From Rhabdophis nuchalis (taxonomy: Eukaryota; Chordata; Lepidosauria; Squamata; Natricidae): a stretch of DNA of 64,000 nt. The position numbers and the translations under genes were made by a program. The stretch is from the NCBI GenBank assembly GCA_039707465.1, contig CM077647.1, positions 119,042,610-119,106,609 on the forward strand. The letters run 5' to 3'. The notes below the pieces were generated by a model that saw only the letters and a list, made by a program, of their open reading frames with translations, had not been told where the DNA came from and did no database searches. Each line of letters starts with the position of its first letter. Position 1 is the first letter of the stretch. Positions 1-10,713 of the stretch are shown one piece after another.

Positions 1-38
1 CTGGGGCAGCAGTGAATCTTATCCTGGCAGCAAATGGC
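1..38 (-). CDS. GRN: GRN coding exon 11 (partial)
   Basis: The acceptor is the AG at 40-39, after a pyrimidine-rich tract. The exon opens in phase 0 with [12 protein letters not shown], the start of a granulin C-half, and the window ends two bases into the next codon. It differs from exons 9 and 10 (which start [11 protein letters not shown]), so it is the next ancestral exon and not a third copy of the duplicated one. Confidence 0.9.
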
Positions 39-3000
39 CTGGCAGGAGAGAGGAAGGTCACATCAAGGGCTGAAAGTCATCAGTGGCCTACTGGACCAGA
101 AGGAATTCCTACCCTGAAGTTAAACAGACAAACCAAAGTCCCTCAACTTCATCTGAAAACCACTTCTGATTGGAGAACTGATGATACCCTATTTCTTGCT
201 CTCCAACTACAAGAAGCGGAAGGATATGGAAAAGCGCAAGTTAAGACAGACCTTTTTCTCCCTAGAGCCTTTCCTATGAAGCAAAGAATGAAGAACCTGC
301 AGCCCATGTGAAACTGCTGACTTGACATCCCAAAAGCTGCCACACCAAATTGCCAGTGTTAGGATTTTTTTTTAAAGGACTAAAATTGGTTAATTTGCTT
401 TTGTATTAGTTCCCCTTCTGCATCCAGATTTCAAACCACATCAATGAAAGGATTTAAATATGCCCCACTGGCAATTTTACTGCACAACCTCAGAAACCTT
501 TGGTTTCCCAAAATGCTAGGTTTTTTAAAATGTTGCTCTTGGCTATGAGAAAAACTGCCTGACTTTTTAAAAGACCTAGGCCTCTCGGGTGCGCAGTTGC
601 GAAACCATAACTGGGCAATATTGGAGTCAACAACCCCGCTGCAGTTCTGCAGGAACAAACAATACAGAAAGTGTGAGTAAACAAAAATAAACCCCCTTCT
701 ATTTTCCAAGATCCTCCCCCTCAAACTTTTAACAAAGGAACATCCTGGAAAGCCTAGTAACCGAGATGCATATAATTTAAGAAGGAATTACAATTTTTGT
801 GCACACCTCAAAGGGTCCCAACTATGAGCAATCTAAGTGAGAAATGAGAGGACTGAACTGGCAGAACCTGGGAAACCAGCACTTAACCAAGATTAGTTCC
901 CTTTTGTTCCTCACTCGTAGACCAGATTCAATTCCACCCTTTCCTTTCTTGCATCTATTTTCATGACTATGCAAATACTAGGAAGCTCCTGACAGGAAGC
1001 AAAGCAATTTCACATTTCCTGTGTTCCCCACAATAGCATTAAATATGCTAGGTCTCTTCTCACCTGTGGAATTGGGCAGCATCCCCAAGCTCCTGATGCA
1101 AGGAGACAACAAGTCTGGCCATCTGGGCAAGCTGTGTAGGGATCACACTGGACTATTCGACCTATGGAAGATGCTATGGAGTTTGAATCTATTTCTGAGA
1201 CTGTTGTGGAGCTTGCGTCCATTTTTTGTACCAAAGGAATCCTTTGGCCATCTTTCTCGCAGGTGCCTTCTGACACGCGGCACTCGTAACCCTTTGGACA
1301 ACAATGGATATGATCTGCACAGCATATGGCCTGGGAAAGTCACAAAACACAGTTAGACCATCTTGGAATTCTTTGCCCCTAGGAGGTAGGAGGCTGTGTG
1401 GTTTTTTTTTTTTTTTTTTTTTACTGAATACCCATCTGGCCAGTTGTGCCAATTCCAACAAAAACATGCTTTTTGAAATCTCTGCTGAAGGATACTTTCA
1501 AATAGCAAATACCAGGATAGAAACTGATATTGCTGATCTGCAGAGTATATGCTCAGTTCCTCTAAGACCAAAGATCTCTTCCTACCACCACCCCAAGTGT
1601 GCAATTTAGGAAGGAATTACAATTTTTGTGCACACCTCAAAGGGTCCCAACTATGAGCAATCTAAGTGAGAAATGAGAGGTGGACTGAACTGGCAGAACC
1701 TAGGAAACCAGCACTTAACCGAGATTGGTTCCCTTTTGTTCCTCACTCATAGACCAGACTCAATTCCACCCTTTCCTTTCTTGCATCTATTTTCATGACT
1801 ATGCAAATACTAGGAAGCTCCTGACAGGAAGCAAAGCAATTTCACATTTCCTGTGTTCCCCACAATAGCATTAAATATGCTAGGTCTCTTCTCACCTGTG
1901 GAATTGGGCAGCATCCCCAAGCTCCTGATGCAAGGAGACAACAAGTCTGGCCATCTGGGCAAGCTGTGTAGGGATCACACTGGACTATTCGACCTATGGA
2001 AGATGCTGAAGAGCTTGAATCTATTTCTGAGACTGTTGTGGAGCTTGCGTCCATTTTTTGTACCAAAGGAATCCTTTGGCCATCTTTCTTGCAGGTGCCT
2101 TCTGACACGTGGCACTCGTAACCCTTTGGACAACAATGGATATGATCTGCGCAGCATATGGCCTGGGAAAGTCACAAAACACAATTAGACCAAAGATCTC
2201 TTCCTACCACCACCCCAAGCATGCTCCCACCAAGCTTCTAAGCTAATTAACCATGTTTTCTGACAAACATAGTTCCTCTTACCTCCTCCATTGGGCAGCA
2301 ACCCCAAGCACCTGAGCTTTGCCTGCAGCAAGTATTTCCATCTGGGCATGAATATTCAGCATCACATTGAACATTGCGAGCTACAAGATGAGAAAGAACT
2401 TTTAAGATTACTCCTGGAACCTATGGGGGGGACGGGGGACACTACCCTAAGTGCTCAATTTGGGGAATGAAAATGAGAGGTGAAGTCTTAACATCAACAT
2501 ATACATCTGCACTCATAATCAGGTTATAGCAATGAGTTTCTCAGTTAACTTGATTTCTACAGAATGTGAAACAAAGTACTATAAAGTGTTTCAAATGTGC
2601 TTATTTTGATTTCTTTAATGCTAATGCAAAAATTATTCGCCTTCTGCTAGGAACAGAAACAAGAAATTGGGCAAATCAAAGGCATCCTAGTCTTTTGCAC
2701 ATTACATCTTACTCTACTCAGAACTGCTCAGAACAGGAAACTTTCGCAATCTTTAAAGCAGAGGTCTTCAAACTTAGCAACTTTAAGACTTGTGGACTTC
2801 AACTCCTAGAATTCTCCAGCCAGCATATTCTGGGAGTTGATATCCACAAGTCTTAAAGTTGCTAATTTTGGGGACCCCTGCTTTAAAGCTATTAACTTCC
2901 TTTGGAAGAAAGCATACGTATTTTCTCAGAAAACAAGATTCCGCCCCTCATGCCATATTTTACAGTTTTCTGCACCTGTGGAGGAAGAATCACGCCATAA

Positions 3001-6000
3001 ATACCTGCTTCCTGAATTAGATACACCAGCCATCTAGTTCAGCATCTTGTTTCCCTCGGTGGCTTCCCCAAATGGGCCACGAGGGCCCTACCATATGGTG
3101 AAATGAAGCAGCTGCTTTGAGCACAGAACTGGAAAAAATCCCTACTCACTACCCAATCCACCATCATTTAAAATAGAAATTAGTCCAGCATGCAAAACAT
3201 ATAGGAAAGATTTTTATTTTTAACAAAAAGAAAATCTATTATTTCTTCTCAGTGCCTTAGGCTGCTTTTCTCCTTATTCCAAAAAGCTCATGCCTTTTCT
3301 TCCCAAGAGGTTAGCATTCAATCTTCTTTTTAAAATTGGCTCTCCTCTCTAACTACATGAAGCTTCTTCTGGCACCCTTATTTCACATAGGACACTTCCT
3401 TTCGGCCAGTGACCCCTTAATCACCTTACCTGTCTGGAGGTCTGCAGTGAGGTGGGTGATGGGCCATGATCCCTCGGGCATCATGGTGCATATGGAATGC
3501 TTCAGGTCACACTGGGTGCCCTGTGGGCAACAGTGGAGGTGGTCATTGCAGCACACAGCCTAGTGAGAAAAGGAAAGGAAAAGCTGAGAGCACAAACATC
3601 AGATACAATAAGTAACTGCCTGCACCTACCAAGTTTGGACTAAGGGGGGAAAAAAGCTGAAGACATGCTGCCACTGGCTCCCATTTGAGCCGAGCACCCC
3701 ACAATCATTATTCAGTTAAAGATAGTGAGGCTTATTTAATTAGTAGGCTTATAACGTAGGTCTCCTTCTGGTGAACAAGTTTATCTGGAGTCTGCATCCT
3801 AGATTGAAGGAGCCAGACTAATCGTAATAGCTCAGGTGGAGTCTATAGATCTGCAGCAAGTAAAAATAAATAATTTCAAAATTGTATGTGATTAATTATT
3901 TTCATATAAGAACAAAGTGGAGAAGACTACAAAAAACTTGAAAAATGTTGGCCATTTAAAATGACCCCTAAATGCCTAAACGTGCCTAAAAATATTGCAA
4001 ACCATTGAAGCAAATAATCTGAAACAATCAAAATATAAACATAAAATGCAATATTCAAAGAAGATAGAACCAAATATGCAGAGACAGAACCAAAAGAGAA
4101 AACCAGATCACCAACTAAAAGTAATTCTAATGGGACAACACAACTCATTCTAATAGCCATGAAAACAAGTAATTCATGGCACATTATAGTAATTCATTTA
4201 AGATACCAGCAAAAGATGTGGGAGAATAAACAAGATAGAAAATCTTTAATGAAATCATGCTATCAAATATTTCTTGGCTAAAGGACTACCCTCTGATCAA
4301 TTTCATACCTTCCCAAATTCCAATACTAAGGAAACTCTGGAAAAGCAATTGGCATCCAGCAAAATTACCTAGCTAACAGAGGCCATTCCAGTTTTCTCAA
4401 AGAAATGTCCAGTGATGCCATAGAGTGTGGATGGAAGCTAAGGACATGGAATCCCACAATATCCCTCACTCGCACCATGAGCAGGGACAGATGTCCTGAC
4501 TGAATAATGCCGGCACTCCTAGCCATTTGCTCCTTTGGCCAAAATCTATTCTAGTGCTGCAGCCTGGCATAATTGCCTGCCACCAGATGCAAGCCCTGCC
4601 CCTTTTGTAAGCACATATACAAAAGGAGTTGTGGTTGCACTTAATTTACCATCTATCATCTCACTTTTGTTCAACCCCACCCCTCCCCAGCACTGCAAAT
4701 GTCAATAGACACACATAAGAAAATTCCTTCTAAAACTAGACGCCAGGTTGCTAGTTGGATAATCCTTCCCTGTACTTACGTTTTGTAAAGGGCAACAACC
4801 ATATTTGCTAGTTGGGAGCAGGCAGCAAGTGGCCGAATCTGGACAAGTAGAATGATTACCAGGACAGATGTTTTTTTGAGTCAAATCTGCAAGGTGAGCA
4901 AAGATTACCTTTTCAAAAGGTGAAATAAAAAGCCTCTATGGGAAAGATGGACAGTGTAATGGATTGCTATCACCTTTGGTGAGCATAGAATGCTGAAGAT
5001 AAAGCATCACCCAGCCTATTCAACCTAGCAATTATAATCGATTAAAGCAGGGGTCACCAATTCCTGGGTGCAGACCAGTCATGGTCCATGGTATGTTAGG
5101 AACTGGGCTGTGCAAGTGGTGGGAGAGCAAGTGAAGCTTCATGTGTGCATGTGCATGATCTAGGATGCACAGGAAGCCGTTCCCTCCTTAGCAATCTGTT
5201 CTTCCAAATTTTTCTTCCAAAACCAATTCCTGATACCAAAAAGGTTGGAGACCACTGGATTAAAGTGCAAATCTCATGATGAACAACAGAAAAGGTACAA
5301 TAAGCCTAGTTCTATTTCTTTACTCCATACTTAACACCGGGGTCCGTTTCTTTGCTGGAAACTTCTTTGAAAGAGGCTGTTCCCCAAAAGTTTCAAGGCA
5401 TCGTGCCTCAACTAGATCACAAGTTGTGCCATGGGGACAGCAGTGAATCTTGTCTGCACAGCAGGATGCCTGGGGAAAGAAGGGGATGAGTGCACTATCA
5501 TTCCCTACCATTATCTTTTCCTATTGTGCTCAATGAACAGCTTTGAACCAACATACCTCTTAAAAGTTTTATTAAAAATACATCTAGTCTCTGCAGTTGC
5601 CTAGCTATATGAAAAGATTTCCTTTGGTTGGACTCTGAGACAAGCTGCTCTGTGATTCAAGAATGTGATTCAATGCTTCCTCTGCCTATTAAAACCCCAA
5701 ATGAACTATGCAACTGAGAAATGTTTTAAAATATTGGTGACATTTCAGCAAACTGAAGAACCTAAATGTTGGCCAACACTTTCTTATATTTTAGGAAAGC
5801 CAATGCAGAATTGTGAAGACTTCAGAATAAGGTGTTTTATGATGCAGTGCAAAAGTGGGTAAGTTTTGAGGGGTCATGGATCTTGGAAGATAGGGCTGTG
5901 GGAGGATTGCCTACAGTAAATCAATGGTAGGAGGTGACTGGTATGTTTTGTTTTGGGGCACATGCTTGACAGGAGGAACAGTAAAAATAGGACTGGAATG

Positions 6001-9000
6001 CCTCTGAGAGGAACACCACGATTCTCCCTATCCCCAGGCCTAGGAAAGTACCAAAAATTTATATTAGCAGAATTTGGTCACTGATTATCTTCCACTTTCA
6101 GTCTTGTCGGTCTGTAGGCCAAAAAGACTCAAATGTAACTGAATGTTCCCCTGAAATTTAGCCTTCACGAGATACTACTAAATGTAATTCTGGGTAATCA
6201 GGAGTGATACAAGACATTTGGAGTTGTTTGCTCAACAAACAAAGAGTTTCTGACCCCGAATAACCTCTGGGCTGCTGGACAGGAGAGTGTAATCCAGGGA
6301 CTTCTTTATTTAAAAAAAAATAAAAAATCAAAGAGCCAGTTTTTACCTCTGCATGAAAATACCTTCACTTGCCCATATCTAAGTTCCCCTACCTCTGGCA
6401 TCGGACAACATCCCCAGGATTCATCAGCCATCAAACAACAGGTGCAGCCATCTGGGCATTCCCATTCACTATCTGGGCATTGAACAGCCCTGACTATGAC
6501 AGCAGAGGTTGATTCTGGAATGCAAAATAAGTAAAACTTAGAAGTGACACCTTAAATTTGAAGGCCTGGAAATGTAAAGTCTTTCTCTATTCTGCATAAA
6601 ACTGGCACTTGATTTGTCTATGCCACAAAGTTCCTGTGTAAGATGAGATTGTTTTCAAATCAAAACCAGCTTAAAATAAACTTCCTGGTGGAATAAATAC
6701 AGGAAAAGCCAATAAACTAGGCCTTAAATCTAACTTAATTTCATATTAAAATTAAATCTACTTAGTAGGATTATTCTGCAAACAACATTCAGTTTAATCA
6801 TTCATCCATTGATCACATTTATTATTATAACTGGCAACAACTCTGGAGATTGCATCTTTTAAGGCTTTGGGGGGTTGCAATATGGTCTCAGATTGTGTAC
6901 ATCAGTCAAACTGGTAAAATAACTTATTCTAATCTTTTTATTTTAAAAAAAGGAGATTTAGCGTATTTTTTGTGTGAAACAGAAATATCCCTCTAAGAAA
7001 GCATTGGATTGAGTTCCTTGAATTAACTGGGAGAGATTATTTTTGTTACTAAAGTATTGTTACTGTTCCTATGACTCCAATTTGCCACACCTTGTCTCCA
7101 AATACCTTCATTTTCCATGCAGACTCTTCCATCAGTGCTGCAGTGGGTGCCAAGGGGACAGCAATAATGTCCATCAGCACAAGCGATAGCCTGGAGGTGA
7201 GATAAAAGAGAGGCAAAATACAGCAAAAGATCTCACTGGAAATTGGAGTGTTACAAGTCCTGAAGTTTAACTTCTCAAACAGATGCGCCAATTATTAAAT
7301 ATGACTATGAACTAGCTGGAGAGATACAAAGGATGTATGTGCTCTTTTGGTTTGCTGTACTAAAGATAGGGAAGTAAATAAAGCCACCACACATGTGCTC
7401 AGAAGGTTTTTCTTCCCTCTGCCTTCAGTAATAATTTCTCTCTTCTTTTTACTAAGATTGCAATTTGTATGCCTTCAGATTCTAGAACTACAGTCATCTT
7501 TCTCTTCCTGTTGGTTTTCTTAGTCAACACATTTCTTTCTCTCCATACCTGGAACCTTCTAAATGTGTTAGAACTATAATTCCCAGAATTTCAACTAATA
7601 TGGCCATATGCCATGGGAATTCTGGGAAGTTAAAATAAAAGCTTCCAAAGCCATCAGTTATCTATACAATTCTAAAACATTTCAACTTCAGTTTCTCATT
7701 TCTACTTAACCTCCATCTAGGAACTAAATCCGAACAGGAAAGATATGGAAAATGTATTGTCCTCTAGAAATGATTTATTTCATTTCATTTCATTTAATAC
7801 TTATAAACCGCTCCCTCTCCCCATGGGGACTCGGGGCGGTGCACAGGTAGAATAAAAACAGTAAAAAACATACAAACAACAATAAAATATACAAACAATT
7901 TTAAAAGCCAAATTAAACTCAACCTGTGCTAAAATTCCCATTAAACTAACTGAACTAAAATCTACCCAGTAAAACCCCAAGACAGGGGGACTATCCCAAG
8001 CCGGCCAGACGGAAAAAGTAAGTTTTTAATTTAAGACGGACGGAGCGGAGGTCCGTGGTCGTCCTAATATCGGGGGGAAGGTCGTTCCAGAGGGCCGGGC
8101 CCGCCACAGAGAGAGCCCTTCCCCTGGGTGTCGCCCGCTGACACAGTCTAGTGGACGGCACCCGGAGAAGTCCCTCTCTGTGGGAGCGAATCGGCCGTGA
8201 GGATGTATGAGGCAGGATCCGATCCCGCAGATAGCTAGGTCCCGAGCCATGGAGCGCTTTAAAGATGATAATTAGCACCTTGAAGCGCACCCGGAAGACG
8301 ACAGGTAGCCAGTGCAGCTCGCGCAAGAGCGGTGTTACATGGGTGGACCTTGCGGTCCCCATAATTGCTCGCGCGGCTGCATTCTGGACTAGCTGAAGTC
8401 TCCGGGTGCACCTCAAGGGAAGCCCCATGTAGAGAGAGTTGCAATAGTCCAGTCGGGATGTCACGAGCGCATGAGTGACTGTGCGAAGGGCGTCCCGATC
8501 CAATAGGGGGCGCAATTGGCGAACCAGGAGAACCTGGTAAAACGCCCTCCTGGCCACGGCTGTCACTTGATCTTCCATGGACAGCCGGGCATCCAGTTTA
8601 CTATTATTACCTATCCTCCCCAATATAATTCGGATACAAGAAGCAGTAACTGAACAATATCTGAGGAACCCAGGATTCCCAGATAACCATTTTATATGAC
8701 TTTATAGTCATTGGATACAATGACTATAAAGAATAGTAATTATAATCTTGTACATTGGAAGTTAAACGCTATTCACATAATCTGGTACATATCAGTTCAG
8801 TACAGATCCAAGTAGAGTTGGCATGCAGATAAGAACAATTCAGGAAGTATGGTGCAAATCAGTTAAATTAGCTCTATTAAGAAAGGTGTGTTGTGATACT
8901 TGCCAGCCCTTATCTTACTTTCAGGTCCAAAGCTTACCTCCTCCCAAGGACAGCAGGCAAAGGTGGAATTCAGGCTGAGCTGGCAGGAGTGTGTCATTGG

Positions 9001-9622
9001 ACATGTGCTAGCATCAGGGCACACAACACTAGAAACCTCATTCCTGCTCTCTGGGGGCAACATGCGGAGAGATGCTCCTGTGAACTGTAAATGAAAAAGA
9101 TGAGGTAACCACATGATAAGCAACTTTGTTCCCATCCCCCAAGATACTATGCAAGTTGCAAAGTCTAATATAAAAGTATTCTTTCAGGAAGTGTCAACAA
9201 CTCCAGAGAAGCTGGATGCTCTGTAACAAAGCTAGTTACTAAAACAGCAATATTGAGACTTTTTTTTTAAATGAAGTACTTGGTGCTCTTGGAAATAGCG
9301 TATATATCTCTTTGACCTACATATGTTCTTCTCTATTGACATTTTTTTCCTTATGTAGTTTTATTCATGTAATCAACACAAGCTTTGCTAATGGAAATGC
9401 TTCTATCTTTTTAGGAAACCATTTTCTGCCCCATCCTTAGCAGAATAGTAACATAACAAAAACTCCTACCTGAGGCTGATCGCAGCAGGTATACTTATCT
9501 CCTTCAGGGAGCTTGCAACATGTTGAAGATCCTTCACATTTCTGCCCATCAGGGCATTGCAAAGAAGAAGCTGTCCCGCTCAATACCAGGAAAACTACGA
9601 AGTGCACCCACATCCTAGCCAT
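1..9622 (-). CDS. GRN: Progranulin gene, 5' eleven coding exons (incomplete at left edge)
   Basis: Secreted and lysosomal cysteine-rich growth factor precursor, cleaved into granulin peptides. Eleven exons splice in frame: 9622-9470, 9084-8938, 7190-7106, 6514-6393, 5469-5331, 4886-4780, 3559-3430, 2380-2283, 2162-1896, 1330-1064 and 38-1. Together they give 517 residues: a 20-residue signal peptide, a half granulin, then alternating N-half (CPD..TCC..GxWGCCP) and C-half (xxCCxDxxHCCPxG) granulin motifs. Junctions inside granulins are phase 0 and linker junctions are phase 1. Every junction has GT/AG and each phase matches its neighbour. Exons 9 and 10 are near-identical tandem copies, so this protein gains one granulin unit. 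The C-terminal granulins lie outside the window. FAM171A2 next door supports the assignment. Confidence 0.95.
39..1063 (-). other. GRN: GRN intron 10
   Basis: Between coding exons 10 and 11. Positions 774-1063 are the left part of duplication copy A. I see nothing recognisable in 39-773; short open frames there lack any family resemblance. Confidence 0.7.
774..1602 (+). repeat. Tandem duplication unit, copy A (829 bp)
   Basis: First of two head-to-tail units with no spacer. It contains GRN coding exon 10 and its flanking intron. Compared with copy B it lacks 3 bp near 852 and has an extra 210 bp (1355-1564) that includes a poly-T run. Its first bases (AATTTAAGAAGGAATT) match the start of copy B at 1603. 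Confidence 0.9.
1064..1330 (-). CDS. GRN: GRN coding exon 10 (duplicated, copy A)
   Basis: 267 nt, phase 0 at both ends, 89 residues (417-505 of the precursor). It holds a granulin C-half ([17 protein letters not shown]), a Ser/Thr-rich linker, and the N-half of the next granulin ending [10 protein letters not shown]. The acceptor is the AG at 1332-1331; the donor GTGAGA begins at 1063. It differs from exon 9 at 7 of 267 bases, giving four amino-acid changes (R/H, E/K, N/S, I/S). Confidence 0.93.
1331..1895 (-). other. GRN: GRN intron 9
   Basis: Spans the junction of the two duplication units at 1602/1603. It includes the 210-bp segment (1355-1564) missing from copy B and a poly-T run of about 22 near 1401-1422. 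No other element recognised. Confidence 0.75.
1603..2224 (+). repeat. Tandem duplication unit, copy B (622 bp)
   Basis: Second unit of the GRN duplication, holding coding exon 9. It matches copy A at an offset of 829-832 bp up to 2186 and then at an offset of 622. The change is explained by loss of 210 bp between two AGACCA direct repeats, which remain in copy A at 1355 and 1565. Confidence 0.9.
1896..2162 (-). CDS. GRN: GRN coding exon 9 (duplicated, copy B)
   Basis: 267 nt, phase 0-0, residues 328-416. The acceptor is the AG at 2164-2163; the donor GTGAGA begins at 1895. It encodes a C-half ([17 protein letters not shown]), a linker, and an N-half ending CCPIPQ. Joined upstream to exon 8 and downstream to exon 10, it forms one additional full granulin. 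Both splice sites match those of copy A, so nothing seen here would stop both exons being included. Confidence 0.92.
2283..2380 (-). CDS. GRN: GRN coding exon 8
   Basis: 98 nt, enters phase 1 and leaves phase 0; residues 295-327. It encodes a granulin N-half with [14 protein letters not shown] and [10 protein letters not shown]. The acceptor is the AG at 2382-2381; the donor GTAAGA begins at 2282. Confidence 0.92.
2381..3429 (-). other. GRN: GRN intron 7
   Basis: Holds the palindromic hAT-type miniature element at 2759-2880. Nothing else recognised. Confidence 0.7.
2759..2880. mobile_element. Palindromic hAT-type MITE with 8-bp TSD
   Basis: A 122-bp inverted-repeat element flanked by exact CTTTAAAG duplications (2751-2758 and 2881-2888). 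The two arms are imperfect complements sharing GGACTTCAACTCC and TGGGAGTTGAT cores. An 8-bp duplication is typical of hAT insertion. It lies inside GRN intron 7. Confidence 0.85.
3430..3559 (-). CDS. GRN: GRN coding exon 7
   Basis: 130 nt, phase 0 to phase 1, residues 252-295. It encodes the granulin C-half [19 protein letters not shown] plus a linker. The acceptor is the AG at 3561-3560; the donor GTAAGG begins at 3429. It completes the granulin begun in exon 6. Confidence 0.93.
3560..4779 (-). other. GRN: GRN intron 6
   Basis: 1.2 kb between coding exons 6 and 7. AT-rich. I recognise no element or gene in it. Confidence 0.7.
4780..4886 (-). CDS. GRN: GRN coding exon 6
   Basis: 107 nt, phase 1 to phase 0, residues 216-251. 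It encodes a granulin N-half with [10 protein letters not shown] and [10 protein letters not shown], resembling the mammalian granulin B N-half. The codon split with exon 5 is AAT (Asn), so the sequon N-L-T at 216-218 exists only after splicing. A second sequon, N-H-S, follows. The donor GTAAGT begins at 4779. Confidence 0.93.
4887..5330 (-). other. GRN: GRN intron 5
   Basis: Mostly occupied by the hAT-derived element at 5048-5257. No other feature seen. Confidence 0.75.
5048..5257. mobile_element. hAT-type non-autonomous element with 8-bp TSD
   Basis: A 210-bp element starting CAGGGGTCACCAA and ending TTGGAGACCACTG, with exact GATTAAAG duplications at 5040-5047 and 5258-5265. Its internal sequence (such as GTCCATGG and GTTAGGAACTGGGC) recalls a widespread vertebrate hAT-Charlie MITE. 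The family name is from memory. Confidence 0.85.
5331..5469 (-). CDS. GRN: GRN coding exon 5
   Basis: 139 nt, phase 0 to phase 1, residues 170-215 plus one base. It encodes the granulin C-half [20 protein letters not shown] and a basic linker with KKFPAKKR. The acceptor is the AG at 5471-5470. The donor GTATGG beginning at 5330 is chosen because it gives the phase-1 junction required by exon 6; the alternative GTGTTA a few bases earlier breaks the frame. Confidence 0.9.
5470..6392 (-). other. GRN: GRN intron 4
   Basis: 0.9 kb with no recognised element. Confidence 0.7.
6393..6514 (-). CDS. GRN: GRN coding exon 4
   Basis: 122 nt, phase 1 to phase 0, residues 129-169. It encodes a granulin N-half with [17 protein letters not shown] and SWGCCPMPE, resembling mammalian granulin F. 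The acceptor is the AG at 6516-6515; the donor GTAGGG begins at 6392. It was found from its splice sites and has no long ORF of its own. Confidence 0.92.
6515..7105 (-). other. GRN: GRN intron 3
   Basis: 0.6 kb, AT-rich, nothing recognised. Confidence 0.7.
7106..7190 (-). CDS. GRN: GRN coding exon 3
   Basis: 85 nt, phase 0 to phase 1, residues 101-128 plus one base. It encodes the granulin C-half [19 protein letters not shown], resembling mammalian granulin G, which also has Ala-Cys instead of Cys-Cys at the start of this half. The acceptor is the AG at 7192-7191; the donor GTATTT begins at 7105. Confidence 0.92.
7191..8937 (-). other. GRN: GRN intron 2
   Basis: 1.7 kb. The right half holds a CR1-type LINE fragment (7773-8625). 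At 7562-7640 there is a short imperfect inverted repeat around ATTCCCAGAATTTC and GGAATTCTGGG, probably an old miniature element. Confidence 0.7.
7773..8625 (-). mobile_element. CR1/L3-type LINE, 5'-truncated 3' end
   Basis: The minus-strand reading frame 8623-7991 is the C-terminal part of a CR1-family reverse transcriptase ([43 protein letters not shown]). It is followed by a 3' UTR and a TTTCA-type repeat tail at 7773-7796. The frame stays open over about 210 codons, so the copy is young. Only the 3' end is present, as is usual for truncated LINE insertions. It is in the same orientation as GRN. Confidence 0.95.
8938..9084 (-). CDS. GRN: GRN coding exon 2
   Basis: 147 nt, phase 0-0, residues 52-100. 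It encodes a linker and a granulin N-half with [14 protein letters not shown] and FACCPWEE, resembling the divergent N-half of granulin G. It contains an N-S-T sequon. The acceptor is the AG at 9086-9085; the donor GTAAGC begins at 8937. Confidence 0.93.
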
Positions 9623-9626
9623 GAAC
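9470..9626 (-). CDS. GRN: GRN first coding exon (signal peptide and half granulin)
   Basis: Starts 4 nt after the acceptor AG at 9628-9627, with ATG at 9622-9620. It encodes 51 residues: a hydrophobic signal peptide ([20 protein letters not shown]), then [16 protein letters not shown] and a half granulin ending CCDQPQ (paragranulin). The donor GTAGGA begins at 9469. The acceptor immediately before the ATG shows that the 5' UTR starts on a separate upstream exon, as in mammals. Confidence 0.95.
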
Positions 9627-10713
9627 CTAGAGAGGAGAATAATAAATAAGTGAGCTGCTTCAGAGCCCCACCCTGCTGTGAAATACTCAGTCCCCTAAGG
9701 AAAAGTCTCACCAAGCCCCTCCTCATAAATTAAGAGCTGACGATGACCTTTATAGTGCAGAATTCTGACTTATTTAGTGACTCAGAAAGGAAGATCAGCT
9801 AAAAGAACCTCATGTGACAGTCATTAAAAGCAGGAGGGTAAGATCACGTGGATGACCTTTTGTTGTAAAGCCTAGGAAAAACTGATAGCAGGAGATATAT
9901 CACCGCCACAGCGAATGTTTTATTAGGTTTTTTTTTTCCTTTCAGAGAAAATGTTTCAGCATTACATTATTCATGTAATAAGTCAAACAATTAAAATATT
10001 TAGAAGAAAACAGCAATTCATTTGAACATTTAATATAATTTATAAGGGTTCAATTTTTTAATACTATGTAACATTTTTGATTCATTCCAAAACAGTGGTA
10101 TTCTTGTGCATACAAATGCTCCAAACTGTTTTTAGAACTTAATTCAAAGCATTGTATATAACTCATATCTGTGTGTATGTGTGTGTACATATACATATAC
10201 ACACACGTCTATGTGCACTCCTGCCCCCCCCAACCATATCTCCCTAGAAATGGATAAATACCCCGTGAAAGTCCATAACTGATTCAACACCCCCATTAGA
10301 AGAAACCATACCCAGCGACATCCAATTGTATGTTCCCCTCATGTAAGAGACTATAATTCTTATTATCCTCTTCCAGCACAAGAGAGTTGTACTCTATAGA
10401 TGACAACTAAAGATGGGAGATTGGAGAAGATTGGTATATCCCTACAAAGCCTTTTATATTTATTCTAGGATCCTGCTGATTGAAAGAGTAACCAAGCCCC
10501 AGTAATTAACATTCAGAAATTATTATTATTACACCCAGAACCTCTTATATTTTATGAAGATTAAGAAATTGAAATGTTCCAGGGTGCCGTTTATGCCCAG
10601 AATTTTTAATGAATACATAACAATGTTTATCTTAGGAAACAAATCATACCAACTGATATCCTAGCTACCTAGGTTTAATACTTAAATAGCATCCCATTTC
10701 TGATATCCTAGAG

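Noticed and set aside
774..2224. GRN duplication as a pure assembly duplicate
   Set aside because: The copies differ at 7 exon positions, a 3-bp indel and a 210-bp deletion, which argues for a real duplication. Unresolved allelic haplotypes cannot be fully excluded, and the check is listed in the finding.
1064..9622. Cysteine-rich secreted repeats as a venom toxin gene
   Set aside because: The cysteine spacing and exon phases are those of granulins, and FAM171A2 is the expected neighbour; nothing toxin-specific is present.
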